Of a stretch of DNA of 64,000 bases, positions 31,401 through 39,465 are shown piece after piece. Origin of the DNA: Pseudoips prasinana (Eukaryota; Arthropoda; Insecta; Lepidoptera; Nolidae); contig OX621253.1 of assembly GCA_951640165.1 (NCBI GenBank), forward strand, positions 31,317,969-31,381,968, read 5' to 3'. The translations under genes and the position numbers were made by a program. Under the pieces are notes generated by a model, which had not been told where the DNA came from, ran no database searches, and saw only the letters and a list, made by a program, of their open reading frames with translations. Within the stretch, counting starts at the first letter, position 1. Every line of letters begins with the position of its first letter.

Positions 31401-33821
31401 TATTACTCAATTAGTAAAAATCCTTTTCATTCTTTAAGTATACCTTCTGCTATCTTCATCAGATTCTTTTAATTTTGGTCCATTCAACGTATATTGGTTG
31501 CCTAAAAGAGATCGCTTTTAGCGATAAGGCCGCCAATTGCATTAAAAGAAGCTACTTAATTTTCTTGTTTGTATCTGCTGTTCTGTATTACTTATTTTTG
31601 CAATAAATTTTACTTCTTCTTCTTCTTCTAACCTACTAGTGTATGTGAATATGTAGGTTTATAATGCTGAAATTTCTTCCATGTTCTAACACTATGCTTT
31701 ATAATACTTTTTATAGTACCGCAATTCTAAAGACACATTAGTCATAATTTTCAAAACACACTTATTCTAAAATGAGCAATTTTTTATGTGTTGTTTATCT
31801 TTAGCTTATTGCTAACAGGCAACCAAATATAGGTAAATTACTCAAATGAGTATTGCAATATCTTATGTATCAATAATTGCTTCCACAGCGAATGCCAAAC
31901 AAGATCTTTGGGGGAGGCCTTTTTCCAGCAGTGGATGTCTTTCAGTCGATATGAAGATGATGATGATTACAAAAATAATAAAATTAAAATGACATTGCCT
32001 AATTTGATAATAGCGGGGTCTGGTATGTTATATTTGATAATCATCGCCAATACATTTAGAAATTACCGCTGTGATTGTGTCCCTAATTTGTTAATTTTAA
32101 TCTGGTCAAAAAATAAATGTATTGAACAATAAATGTAATATGTGTTATATTTTTGATACAGCACATGCCTATGCTGCATCTTCCAGTTTCTGGTCTCCAA
32201 GTTTATTTTCTATATGTAGCATACTGTTTCAGCTACTGTTTCAGCTCAGCATCCAAGAAAGATGGTTGTATGCACTTTTAGTTCCTTAATTTTATATGGT
32301 GGCATTATTTATAATATTTGTAACAAGACTCATAATACTAATTAACCTGATAGTTGTAGTTCTGGAATTGCTAATTTACAAAGCTGCCTGGATGGGTAGA
32401 GGTAAACTGTTCTGAAATGTTTACGACATACACGCAGCTTGTTGTAAACATATTTCTTATCCTGCAGATGTAGCCCGCCAATACTTGAAACCCATTTTAT
32501 GAATCTGTCATGATTGGTATTTGGATCTGGAAAACGATGTAGAGGAATACCTGAAATACCAACACAGATATAATAATATATAACAATACAAAAAATTAAT
32601 TTCATTTTAATATCTATATTAATCAGGTACAAAAACATAATATATAGCCTATCCATCTGGAAGGATGTATCTTTGAAATTGTGAAGTGTTTTGTGTATAA
32701 ATATTGTCAACCTCTCTTTAAAATTTTAGTAAAGACTACAACATATTTGTAAGATTATACTTTACATCGGCTAGATCAATCTGGTATATTTTCTGTTGAA
32801 TCCTTTCTTTTTAATTTTGTGCACATCCATCTGCAAGGGGGAATTGTACATGTGCTAAGCTGGGCCCAATACAAACAATAGTAGGTAGTTGCCCAAAGGC
32901 TTGACAGGGTCTTTTCTTTAGTAATTATGTAGGTTTGAATTCTGTGACATTAACAATTTTTAACTTTTATTTTATTTATAGATAATAAAAATGTATTCAC
33001 ATGCTTAATACAGGCTAAATAGATTATAAGGACCATATTATGTAATTTACCAAATTATCATATTAGAGCTTTACAGGCCAGGCCTCTTAGTGTACTGTGG
33101 TTTGCTTATGTTAATCTTTGTAGGGAATTAATTGTTATAGCTTGTAGACTTCGCTCTGGTCACATGCCGCTGAACAAGTTCAAGCACTTAGTTAAAAAGT
33201 CTGATTTGCCAAACTGTTCGATTTGTGGAGTTTTAGAGGATGTGCATCATTTGTTAGCGGAGTGTGTTCGAAGTGCAGAGATAAGAAAGTATTTTAAAGA
33301 TAAATATACAGAAAATGTCATGGACATAGGTTTTTTTTTTGAGTATCCTGTCTGTACCTCTGTCTGAGCAGGCAATATTTTTGTATAAAGCCATAAGTAA
33401 ACTAGCCTTGTGATAGTATGTACTAACTAATTAATGTAAATTTGTTAATTTTGTGTTTCTTGTATTGTGTTTAGAGTATGTTGTAAGATTAACAAGACTG
33501 ACATAGTCAAATATTGACTCAAAGTCCCGAAACATACTAGAAAAAAAAAAAATCATACTAACTCTATATAGTGTGAATAAATAAATTGAATTGAATATAT
33601 ACTTATATAAATAATTACACCCGGACAGGAAAAAGAGACATGTTCATGCACACAAATGTCTGTCCTGGTTGGTATCGAACCCACGACCTGCAGCATAAAA
33701 TCTACCAACTGGCCCGCTACGGAGAATGATGTTTTAACGCGGTAAGGTATAAAATAATCATATACTTACCGTCATCTTTGTTGACTTGGCAGCCTGGCAC
33801 ACAACACTTGTTTCGAGACAT
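18054..33821 (-). CDS. Five-exon THAP-domain protein with P-element/THAP9-type C-terminal domain
   Basis: Exons 33821-33770, 32550-32347, 20735-20307, 19592-19470 and 19174-18054 join in frame through AG/GT sites, all in phase 1, giving about 640 residues. Exons 1 and 2 form a THAP finger: C-x2/4-C in KCCVPGC, FPDP, KWV, then VCRKHF and AIPELQL. Exon 3 is acidic and polar. Exon 5 opens with a coiled coil (about 90 residues), followed by a helical block containing [20 protein letters not shown] as in P-element/THAP9 transposases, and an acidic tail ending DMPDLT. The catalytic DDE part of a P transposase is absent, so a DNA-binding regulatory role is more likely than transposition. The 11.6-kb intron 2 is filled with transposons. 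The model comes from splice signals; no transcript was seen. Confidence 0.75.
19232..19270. repeat. Perfect 19-base-arm hairpin in intron 4 of the THAP gene
   Basis: AAAGTGTCTCTTTAACAGG and its exact reverse complement are separated by one base, just 58 bases upstream of the exon 5 acceptor. It could be a small foldback element or an RNA hairpin near the splice site. Confidence 0.8.
19470..19592 (-). CDS. THAP gene exon 4
   Basis: 123 bases between TTTTGCAG and GTAACA, reading [14 protein letters not shown] ... SLPTTKPSG; phase 1 at both ends. A polar, proline/serine/threonine-rich linker with no recognised domain. It joins exon 3 (ending DQLC + G) to exon 5 (TA + CAAGAAGAG) without breaking frame. 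Confidence 0.7.
19822..19978. repeat. Foldback (MITE-like) element in THAP intron 3
   Basis: Inverted arms: CTGTCAACACACGACTGAATGG ... ACTGCTGGTGT on the left pair with ACACCAGCAGT ... CAGTCGTGAGTTGACGG on the right, with weaker pairing extending outward (TAACAGTCAAGA / CGACTCTTAAC). There is no coding and no clear target duplication. Confidence 0.6.
20307..20735 (-). CDS. THAP gene exon 3: acidic linker
   Basis: 429 bases, acceptor TTTCAG at 20736-20741 and donor GTAAGT at 20306-20301, phase 1 at both ends. It reads [14 protein letters not shown] ... [15 protein letters not shown], strongly acidic and polar. Exon 2 (...QLSG) splices onto it as G + GG without frame change. No catalytic motif. 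Because every THAP exon 2 in the cluster ends in phase 1, this is the natural common acceptor. Confidence 0.7.
20736..21551. other. Intron 2 of the THAP gene, no further gene recognised
   Basis: Includes an AT-rich stretch at about 21206-21410 that may be a reversed LINE 3' end (TTATTTATTTTATTTT start). Otherwise nothing recognisable before the MULE element. Confidence 0.35.
21899..23901 (+). pseudogene. MULE transposase with FLYWCH zinc finger, interrupted
   Basis: The N-terminus [20 protein letters not shown] ... SSIWRCSKY is a FLYWCH finger. It is cut at 22030 by a LINE and resumes at 22733 with [15 protein letters not shown]. The central part reads [20 protein letters not shown] ... [13 protein letters not shown]. 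After a one-base frameshift near 23072 comes the MULE core: YFGDGTF...[13 protein letters not shown] (first acid), [13 protein letters not shown] (second acid), [15 protein letters not shown], and [19 protein letters not shown]. It ends RALDKLRY at 23901. It would mobilise the flanking element if restored; as it stands it is non-functional. Confidence 0.85.
22031..22732 (-). mobile_element. LINE 3' fragment (minus orientation) inserted in the FLYWCH finger
   Basis: Read on the minus strand it ends in GTGGTGAAATAAACTATTAT followed by a CTTATCTATCTTATC tail, a simple-repeat LINE 3' end. AAGTA on both sides (22025-22029, 22730-22734) is a likely target duplication. Removing it restores [12 protein letters not shown] across the FLYWCH finger. 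A TG-rich run at 22376-22500 corresponds to the CA run in the 3' UTR of the LINE at 3592-11135. Confidence 0.75.
24475..25015. other. THAP intron 2, no gene recognised
   Basis: No recognisable coding or element ends. AT-rich, with a few short direct repeats (ATAGATTT/GAATGTT near 24840-24895). Confidence 0.35.
25016..25292 (+). repeat. Small element with GATGTGAAACATC inverted ends, copy 1
   Basis: Starts GTCACGGGACGCCTGGCAGA-TGTGAAACATCT and ends GCTATAGATGTTTCACATCA. The second copy at 48884-49075 shares AATATGCAGAAAAGAACATA and TTTTACGTGCGGCTATAG. This copy has about 55 extra bases near 25135-25190. It looks like a MITE; the target site is not determined. Confidence 0.65.
25293..25679. 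other. THAP intron 2, no gene recognised
   Basis: A 68-codon frame at 25523-25729 runs into SINE sequence and has no motif. Nothing else recognised. Confidence 0.35.
25680..25912 (-). repeat. tRNA-derived SINE, minus orientation
   Basis: On the minus strand: TAGTTGGTAGTGCTCCTGCC (A-box region), GGTCCTGGGTTCGAATCCC (B box), then a tRNA-unrelated body with CATGGATGTTTTCTATGTAT, GTACCCATAGTACAAGC and GATGATCTGTGTGACATTG. It is nearly the same as the plus copy at 60525-60765. It is not a functional tRNA gene, as there is no cloverleaf 3' half. Confidence 0.85.
26030..26340 (-). pseudogene. P-element-like transposase fragment
   Basis: The minus strand reads [29 protein letters not shown], then after a stop [35 protein letters not shown]. 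Together these are the helical region to start of the catalytic region of a P-element/THAP9 transposase (compare [20 protein letters not shown] in exon 5 of the host-like gene). Stops and shifts make it a relic. It lies within intron 2 of the THAP gene, on the same strand. Confidence 0.65.
26620..28430 (+). mobile_element. R1-type LINE, 5'-truncated, GC-rich, poly(A)-tailed
   Basis: It begins inside the RT ([13 protein letters not shown]), carries RT and C-terminal CCHC domains, a GC-rich 3' UTR, and an A-rich tail at about 28409-28430. It is strongly GC-rich against an AT-rich background, the compositional signature of R1-clade elements in moths. It is 5'-truncated and sits outside rDNA as far as can be seen. 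Confidence 0.88.
26632..28060 (+). pseudogene. R1-clade reverse transcriptase, C-terminal half, with one nonsense codon
   Basis: RT blocks: [37 protein letters not shown] (catalytic YADD), YLGLTLDS. The C-terminal zinc knuckle [19 protein letters not shown] follows. The frame stops at 27892-27894 (TAG after IGRDL) but continues in the same frame as [15 protein letters not shown] and [16 protein letters not shown] to about 28060, so the TAG is a recent nonsense mutation and the rest is well preserved. The N-terminal endonuclease is missing. Confidence 0.88.
28431..29117. other. Flank of the R1 and Tc1 elements, no gene recognised
   Basis: AT-rich. It should contain the left inverted end of the Tc1 element whose transposase starts at 29118, but I could not match an end here to one after 30143. 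Confidence 0.35.
29118..30143 (+). CDS. Tc1-family transposase, intact DD34E (341 aa)
   Basis: It catalyses cut-and-paste at TA sites. The N-terminal paired-like helix-turn-helix includes [20 protein letters not shown] and [15 protein letters not shown], followed by [10 protein letters not shown]. The catalytic acids are in [20 protein letters not shown] and [12 protein letters not shown], with 34 residues between the last two (DD34E). Length of about 340 is normal for Tc1. The ATG at 29118 ([10 protein letters not shown]) fits the family better than the upstream TTG. The frame has no stop or shift, so it may be recently active, but I could not identify inverted ends. Confidence 0.93.
   Translation: MPRHHLSRDEMLRAVGMLQNGAIQRVVAESLGTSQNVVSRLWSRYRATGDVAERHTGRYRVTTQRQDRFLQMTARRLPNITAMQLVQRLQEGQQLLVSDQTVRRRLHEVGLHARRPLRVPALRRGNRGRRLLWAQEHLTWSDQQWSLVLFTDESRYGFHPDSRRTRVWRTPGRVSRLRHPQEVHSYQGGTIMVWAGIRIGGRTQLIWIQGSMTAHRYREEVVERVIVPLRALTGQEFQLMHDNAPSHTARLVRAALREHDVQVLDWPPQSPDLNPIEHAWDMLQRRALRDFPPNLTTEEQLFEHLKRTWDCIPQQDIDTLILSMENRCHCVINVRGGNTDY
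30144..30440. other. THAP intron 2 / 3' flank of the Tc1 gene
   Basis: AT-rich, no coding seen. The right end of the Tc1 element should be here; none was confidently found. Confidence 0.3.
30441..30655 (-). pseudogene. Duplicate THAP exon 2, frameshifted
   Basis: Bounded by TTTTTCAG and GTAACA splice sites in the usual places. It reads [25 protein letters not shown], then after a one-base shift QLRVCQFHF and [15 protein letters not shown], which are the FP, W, C-x2-H and AVPT landmarks of THAP exon 2. Length 215 is not a multiple of three, unlike the intact exons (201, 204, 207), so one indel kills it. It lies 1.7 kb downstream of the intact exon 2 of the main gene. Confidence 0.8.
30656..31889. 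other. THAP intron 2, no gene recognised
   Basis: AT-rich, with scattered simple repeats such as TTCTTCTTCTTC near 31610. No coding or element ends identified. Confidence 0.35.
31890..31968 (+). repeat. ATG-tailed repeat, 3' fragment
   Basis: CTTTGGGGGAGGCCTTTTTC, CAGCAGTGGATG, ending in GATGATGATG: the 3' end of the family at 1457-1715 and 63735-63915. Confidence 0.65.
32347..32550 (-). CDS. THAP gene exon 2 (intact, head 1)
   Basis: 204 bases between TATTTCAG and GTTAAT; phase 1 at both ends. It reads [20 protein letters not shown] ... KLRVCRKHF ... [13 protein letters not shown], i.e. the FP, tryptophan, third and fourth zinc ligands (C-x2-H) and AVPT-type box of a THAP domain. With exon 1 at 33821-33770 it makes a complete C2CH finger. 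Confidence 0.85.
33050..33600 (+). repeat. LINE 3' end (coding remnant plus TTGAA tail)
   Basis: The frame from about 33065 reads [38 protein letters not shown], the C-terminal zinc-knuckle block of LINEs that carry RNase H, and ends at 33365. A 3' UTR and an ATTGAATTGAATAT tail follow to about 33598. 5'-truncated. It lies in intron 1 of the THAP gene. Confidence 0.75.
33601..33718 (-). repeat. tRNA-derived SINE fragment, minus orientation
   Basis: The minus strand shows a B box in CGTGGGTTCGATACC and an A-box-like TAGCGGGCCAGTTGGTAG. Related copies are at 34553-34680 and 55683-55830. Confidence 0.65.
33770..33821 (-). CDS. THAP gene exon 1 (head 1)
   Basis: ATG at 33821, [17 protein letters not shown], then GTAAGT at 33769-33764; phase 1. 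It supplies the first two zinc ligands and joins exon 2 as G + GT. Confidence 0.8.
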
Positions 33822-34552
33822 TACTAAATGTACACAAAAACACTACACAATTGTATTTGATTAAATCACGGAGGAGCACAGGGGCTCAACTCGATTTGAC
33901 GTTACAAAGAAGATACGAAAGAAACGTTTATTTTCCTTGATTTTAGTAAAATTAATTTTTAGTAAACTTTTTTAATCGCAGAGCTGCGTACTGAACGCAA
34001 CAAAAATAATTACATTAAAAATCAGCATTTAGCTGTCGTTTGCTTCATGTTATGTCCAAAGACTATTTAAACCTATGCAATGTCAACCAAAGAGAATATA
34101 ACCTGGGTCTTTTAGCTCATATAAATGTCAATGTAAATGTAAACGTCATGTTAATTATATGCTTTAATTATTTTATCATATCTAGTCTAGTCATCTTACT
34201 TTTAATCTTAATAATTAATTATAAATTAATAATGTAGGTATAATGTTTCTTTTCATTATAAAATGCTGAGAATGCTTAATCTAAGTATGAAAACTTGCGT
34301 TTCGTTGTACTCTCGGTTTAGTGATATAAATTTGTAGTGTTAATATTCTACGGTATTTAATCTATCTAAATGAAAAATATCTCTACTTGAATGATGTAAT
34401 ATAGGTAGTACGTTTATTCATAGCAAATATCAATATTAAGGGGAACAGCTCCTTCAGCATTTACAACGATTGTGTACTTATTTGAAATGATTATTATTAT
34501 GAGAGGATATTTAACTTTTTTTATAACTATTTTTTTCTTTTGTAAATACTGT

Positions 34553-34680
34553 ATACTTATATAAATAATTACTTCCAGACTCAGGACAAACAGACATTAT
34601 CATGCACACAAATATCTGTCCTGGATGGGAATCGAACCCACGACCTGTAGCGTGAAAAGCATGCATTTACCAAACACACC
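34553..34680 (-). repeat. tRNA-derived SINE fragment, minus orientation
   Basis: The minus strand contains CGTGGGTTCGATTCCCATCC (B box) and shares CATGCACACAAAT-type sequence with 33601-33718. Confidence 0.65.
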
Positions 34681-35712
34681 AACCTAAAAGATCTATGCTG
34701 TACAATATTAGTCTACGTTTACATGATGACACAGTGATGTCATTCGATGTATTTTGAAAAAACCTAATAAATATAACTAGTTAAAAAACATATTTTATCA
34801 TTCCATGAACTAAAACTAATATCTTCCACTTGTTGATTGCTGATACTTCGTTATTTATACATTGTATGATATGTTAAAAATCAAAGCTACCCGTTGACAT
34901 GCTAAAGCTAACTTGTCTGTTAAGTTATTGCCCCATGCATCGGGGCATCTTTATGAACGTGACTGACATTTGTGGGAGGGCGACACTATGTCGGCAAGGG
35001 TTGCTCTATATAAGTATGTATTTACAAAAGTAGTATATTAGCTATCTGTTTTCCATCGTACAAGGTTACTTAGTTTGGGATCAGATGGCCGTTTCAGGAA
35101 TATCGAACTCTAAAGTTTATTTAATACTCCATATATTATCCTCCATATATATTGATGGCACCAGGGAAGAAAACAGTAATTTTTAACTGTATAAATTAAT
35201 TTATTTGTAAATTAATATTTTATTCACATTACTTAATACTACATTAATGTAAAAATTTAACATAAAATTAAAACACGGGTGCGATTTAAAAATCAAGCAT
35301 GGTAACATTGACGTATCGAGGCGGCAATTCGTTCGTTAACTTTTTCAAATGGAATTATCGGGCCTACATTGTATTTTTCTTTCATCAAAAACTCCTTAAC
35401 CTTTGGGACTATTTCCCTGACACCACTTTCTATCACTTTTAGCAAATTGCTAGTGTTTTAAATCAAATAATACAATAATAAACAACAATCGGCAAAGCAA
35501 GCTGTGGCAGAACTGTCAAAGAGACACTGAGAGATGGCGGCGTTAGTTCTACTTTCAGCCACGTTCATAAATATCCTTATCGCACTATACTATCCACAGA
35601 CGAGGCGGTATGATCTTAGCCTGACCAAAGAGGGGGAAGATTATTATTGTCGTTGTTGTGCTCTAGGGAAAACCACTGAAAATAATCCGCAAATTATGAA
35701 ACGCTAATTATA
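34681..35712. other. Intergenic; SINE 3' end at about 34990-35085
   Basis: AAGTATGTATTTACAAAAGT AGTATATTAGC and TTAGTTTGGGATCAGATGG match a SINE 3' end also present at 42378-42480. The remainder shows no gene. Position 35627-35670 repeats a short stretch (ATTGTCGTTGTTGTGCTCT) found in the 5' region of the element at 50437. Confidence 0.5.
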
Positions 35713-37046
35713 ATGGGTGATTAATTCGGAGTTACTTTTTCCAAAACTAAAAAAAAATGAATAAAACAAATTTATCGGGTAATCTTTATTATAATACAAA
35801 AGAACCATTCCTTACATTTACTTTTTAAAGATTATTTCTTTCAAATGTTGTCCGTAACTGCGATTAAGGTGGTCCATTCTGGAGTTCCAGTTTTCGATGA
35901 CCCGACCGAGCATTTCCAGTGCTATTTGGCGAATAACGCGAGTAATGTTGGCTTCCAGTTGATCAATCGTACGCGGCTTATCCATATAAACTTTGGACTT
36001 TACATAACCCCACAGAAAAAAGTCTAAGGGTGTGATATCACAGGATCTAGGCGGCCAACTGACTGGACCGAAACGCGAAATTAACTGTTCACCAAATTTT
36101 TCTCGCAACAAAGCCATGGTTTCACGTGCTGTGTGGCAAGTGGCGCCGTCTTGTTGGTACCAAAAGTTTTGAAGATGACGGGCTTCAATTTCAGGAAACA
36201 AATAGTCCGTTATCATGGTACTATAACGGTCACCATTGACAGTGACGTTCTGGCCGGCTTCGTTTTTGAAGAAATATGGACCGATGACGTAAGTACTTTT
36301 TATTCTGTGCCGATGATTCCACCACCCCATAAACCACACCAAACTGTTGTTTTATCTGGATGTAATGGTAGCTCTTGAATCTCTTCAGGTTGCTCTTCAG
36401 ACCAAATACGGCAATTTTGTTTGTTAACATATCCGTTGAGCCAAAAATGTGCCTCATCGCTAAACAAAATTTTCACAACGAAAACAGTGGATTTTCTGCA
36501 AGCTTTTCAAGAGCCCAAAGACTAAATCGGTGGCGATTAGGTAGGTCAGTCTGCTTCAATTGTTGCACCAGTTGAATTTTGTATGCTTTGAAACCAAGAT
36601 CTTTGCGTAAAATACGCCAAGTTGTGGTATACGACAAGCCAAGCTGTTGCGAGCGGCGCCAAATCGATTCTTCGCGATCATTGCGTACACTCTCAGCTAC
36701 CGCCGTAATGTTTTCTTCAGTGCGAGCTGGATGTGGTCTATTTGGTCGTGTATTGTCTAATAATGAAAATTCCCTTTCAAATTTTTCGATGGTATAGCGA
36801 ATAGTGCGTTCGGTAGGGCGATTATGTGGACCATATGTTGCTCTAAGAGCACGAAACACATTCCTCGTAGAACGCTGATTTTCGTAATAAAGTTGAATAA
36901 TTTGTAGGCGTTGTGCCGTGCTTAGTCTTTCTATGATGAAATGTCAAACTATAGTGAATGAAAATATTAGGTTAGGTTGTCATGACTGACGCTTTATCTG
37001 TTAAAAAATGCATAGACAAAAAAGTAACTCCAAATTAATCACCCGT
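35713..37046 (-). mobile_element. Mariner-like element, DD41D (rosa-type), 1.33 kb
   Basis: Inverted ends of about 28 bp (GGGTGATTAATTCGGAGTTA CTTTTT on the left; its near reverse complement on the right), flanked by TA at 35711-35712 and 37047-37048. It encodes a frameshifted transposase on the minus strand. Confidence 0.9.
35818..36941 (-). pseudogene. DD41D mariner-like transposase, frameshifted
   Basis: Minus-strand pieces in order: IERLSTAQRLQIIQLYYENQ, GPHNRPTERTIRYTIEKFER, TTTWRILRKDLGFKAYK; shift near 36476; LFSDEAHFWLNGYVNKQNC (first catalytic D) and VWCGLWGGGIIG; shift near 36300; YVIGPYFFKNEAGQNVTV, WYQQDGATCHTARET (second D), SCDITPLDFFLWG (third D). Forty-one residues separate the last two acids, matching DD41D elements such as rosa. 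Two frameshifts and no start ATG at the expected site make it inactive. Confidence 0.85.
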
Positions 37047-37100
37047 TATTTGTTTGTTAAAGCCACATACTAATTATGGTATCAATAATATTAAGTTTAA

Positions 37101-37200
37101 AGGTGCTAAAATATTGACGTATATAAAATAAATATTATACGTAACACAGGCCAACGCTTTGGCCTGTGTTACGTATAGCAACGTCAATATTTTAGCACAC
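37101..37200. repeat. Foldback hairpin
   Basis: GTGCTAAAATATTGACGT and ATACGTAACACAGGCCAA pair with TTGGCCTGTGTTACGTAT and ACGTCAATATTTTAGCAC. The two stem segments are interrupted by an asymmetric internal loop. It follows the mariner element by about 55 bases and is probably a small foldback element. Confidence 0.75.
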
Positions 37201-37498
37201 ACAAATACACAAGTAATATGTCTGCGGCAATAATGGAATACCGCGGAATATGGTAATTATAAAATACCCTCAATAGGTTAATCCTCAGGTTGGTTCTTTG
37301 TTGTTAATTGTAAATATTATTATTAGTTTTAATTTAGTTGCATGTTATGTTAATATTATCAAATAATACACTGTTAATAGTTCTTAAGTTTGTTCATAAA
37401 ATATTCTCATTTCCTAAGAACAATCGTAATAAAATTTTGTTATTTCTTATTTTTGAGTGAATTGTATTCTGTTTGAGAAATAAATATCTTTAACCCCA

Positions 37499-38530
37499 AA
37501 TGCCAAAAAAACAAAACGGCCCTCATTTAATAAACCAGCATTTGCTTAAAAACGCGACTATTATTTAAGGGCAATCCTTGAAGAATGCCCAAACAGCTCC
37601 AAAAAAATATTATTTATTTGGATGTATATACACACGTCAATAATTGTAATGGATAATTACACCTTACCACTCCATTATAACAAACAAAGTATTGTAATAT
37701 TTCTTTATTATCTCTACTTTATTTTTGAACTATGCTATTGCTGTGGTTGAGATTTGATAGATATTTTACCTCGTATATTGGCAAAATCCAGACATAGTAT
37801 TTTAGTGAACATGTTTGGCACAGTACTTGTGAGTTTGATGAGTTAATCATTACTTAATACTTAGATAATTGATGCTCCTATATTAATGTATAGATCCTTT
37901 TCAGGTTGAAACAGAAATGGGACTACTACTATTGGAAAATAACGTATCATTTGATGAAACGTTGTGGAAACCATTGATGCTTGTAAAAAACATAAACCTA
38001 GAACCGGTGTATCATATTGATGAACTTTTGGGAGAACGTTGACACACATTGGTAAGACTACCACTGTGTTTTGAACCCAATTGAGTTAGTTTGGGCAATA
38101 GGAAAAAGTAGAATCGCACTTTAGAATGTTGGTGGTCAAGCTAATTTGGCATCTCCGACTTCTCTCTTACAAGAAACGAAAAATTGTGTAGGCCACGTAA
38201 TTGCAATTGAAATTGAATATTTTGCCCGTGGAGGAACTCTTTATCAAGATATAGACAGACTGGTTATTTCAGTAGGCGACAATAGTTGAATCTGAAGAGG
38301 CAGAATTCGCCCTGTTGGATTACTCTGGGGTTTCAGGCAACATTTCGGGAGTGGTATACCTGGACTCAGATTATTTCAGATTCCTCCTACGCCCTAGTTT
38401 TCTTAGAACTTGAAGAGGGCGGTAGCTAGTTTTATATTTTTTTTAAATCTATGTATCAAGACTTTACAGCCGTAGTATACAATGTAACAGAGGGTGGCGC
38501 CCTCATTTATTTTCACGACTTTCTTGGCGC
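37499..38530 (+). pseudogene. Relic of the Sailor-like (DD82E-type) element, internally deleted
   Basis: Collinear with the intact element at 50437-52987: CCAAAAAAACAAAACGGCCC (exon 2 part), a deletion, TGGATAATTACACCTTACCA (site of the second catalytic D, now N), the second intron (GTATTGTAATATTTCTTTAT), exon 3 pieces, and the right inverted end TTATTTTCACGACTTTCTTG. The left end is missing. Many shifts and stops. Confidence 0.8.
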
Positions 38531-38699
38531 ACTATAAATTTCTTTTACGTAATACTTTTTCTGCTGGGAATTCAAAGGATGTGCAGTTTCATGACAACCA
38601 GTTGAGTTAGAATTTATTAGGTAGTTGAAAAAGTAAGACAGTGTAAAAAGGATGACATAAAAGCAATTCATGGATTGAGAATTAGTTAAGTTTACTTAC

Positions 38700-38900
38700 C
38701 AGGCAAAGATAAAGATGGCACTGCTAAATCATTAAGACGTCTGCTACAGGTCCTATCAGCATCAGTGAAATGTTTGCCACATACTCTATATTTTTTGTAA
38801 TCCAATTCTGAATAATTTTCATTGCCAAATGCTATTAGCATCCAAGCCCTATGTTTTTCTGGATTTTTGACTGGGTCAGGAAAGGAATAAAGTGATTCAT
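38700..38900 (-). CDS. THAP exon 2, head 2 (intact)
   Basis: 201 bases between TTTACAG and GTAAGT, phase 1 at both ends. ESLYSFPDPVKNPEKHRAWM ... KYRVCGKHFTDADR ... DLAVPSLSLPG carries all THAP landmarks. Joined to 39465-39426 (as T + AT) it completes the finger. I see no dedicated downstream C-terminal exons before the next head at 33.8 kb; the donor is compatible with exon 3 at 20735. Confidence 0.8.
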
Positions 38901-39197
38901 CTGTAAATAAAGCTGTTGTAAAAGTACCTATAGCTTCAATGCACTTTATTTCAAGCATGAGAAAATGATATTATGATTTGTTTTCAAAGGATTACAGTCT
39001 TGTGTAATTTGTATTATTTTTAACTGCTGAACACATTGCACATAGTTATTAAATCCATCTATATTATATTCCTTAAAACTGAGATGTTATATATATGCAT
39101 ATCTCGTATTGATGGACCAAGCTGGGCCATACTATTATGTACATACATGTACCCTACACATCAAGCTTCTGGATTCGCATTGTGAAAGGTTTGTGTA

Positions 39198-39254
39198 CAG
39201 ACGCCAGCACATCAAGCTACCCCAATCTGTCAAATATCCCCAATTGAAAGTGAA
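39198..39254 (+). mobile_element. Left half of the TA-flanked MITE
   Basis: CAGACGCCAGCACATCAAGC TACCCCAATC... preceded by TA at 39196-39197. The copy breaks off at 39254, exactly where a 54-base palindrome begins. The right half is absent. Confidence 0.75.
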
Positions 39255-39308
39255 CCAGTTATTCTGGCCAACACTGTAGGTACCTACAGTGTTGGCCAGA
39301 ATAACTGG
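39255..39308. repeat. Perfect 54-base palindrome
   Basis: CCAGTTATTCTGGCCAACAC... is an exact inverted repeat around the point between 39281 and 39282, with no spacer. It abuts the broken MITE copy. Confidence 0.9.
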
Positions 39309-39425
39309 AGATTATAGTTAGATTTGTAGAATATATTCCTGCCTAGTGTAAAGAAAATAGTAATGTCCATAATCAATCATCATGCCGAGTTTAGCTTTCA
39401 TAAAAAATACTTAGTAGGTACTTAC

Positions 39426-39465
39426 ATGTCGTCGAGGGACATCCAAATATGCAACGCCTCGGCAT
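39426..39465 (-). CDS. THAP exon 1, head 2
   Basis: ATG at 39465, MPRRCIFGCPSTT, then T before GTAAGT at 39425-39420; phase 1. The CIFGC pair supplies the first zinc ligands. Confidence 0.75.

Noticed and set aside
36473..36859. Separate 128-aa gene
   Set aside because: It is the N-terminal half of the DD41D transposase whose C-terminal half is at 35818-36342; the break is a frameshift.
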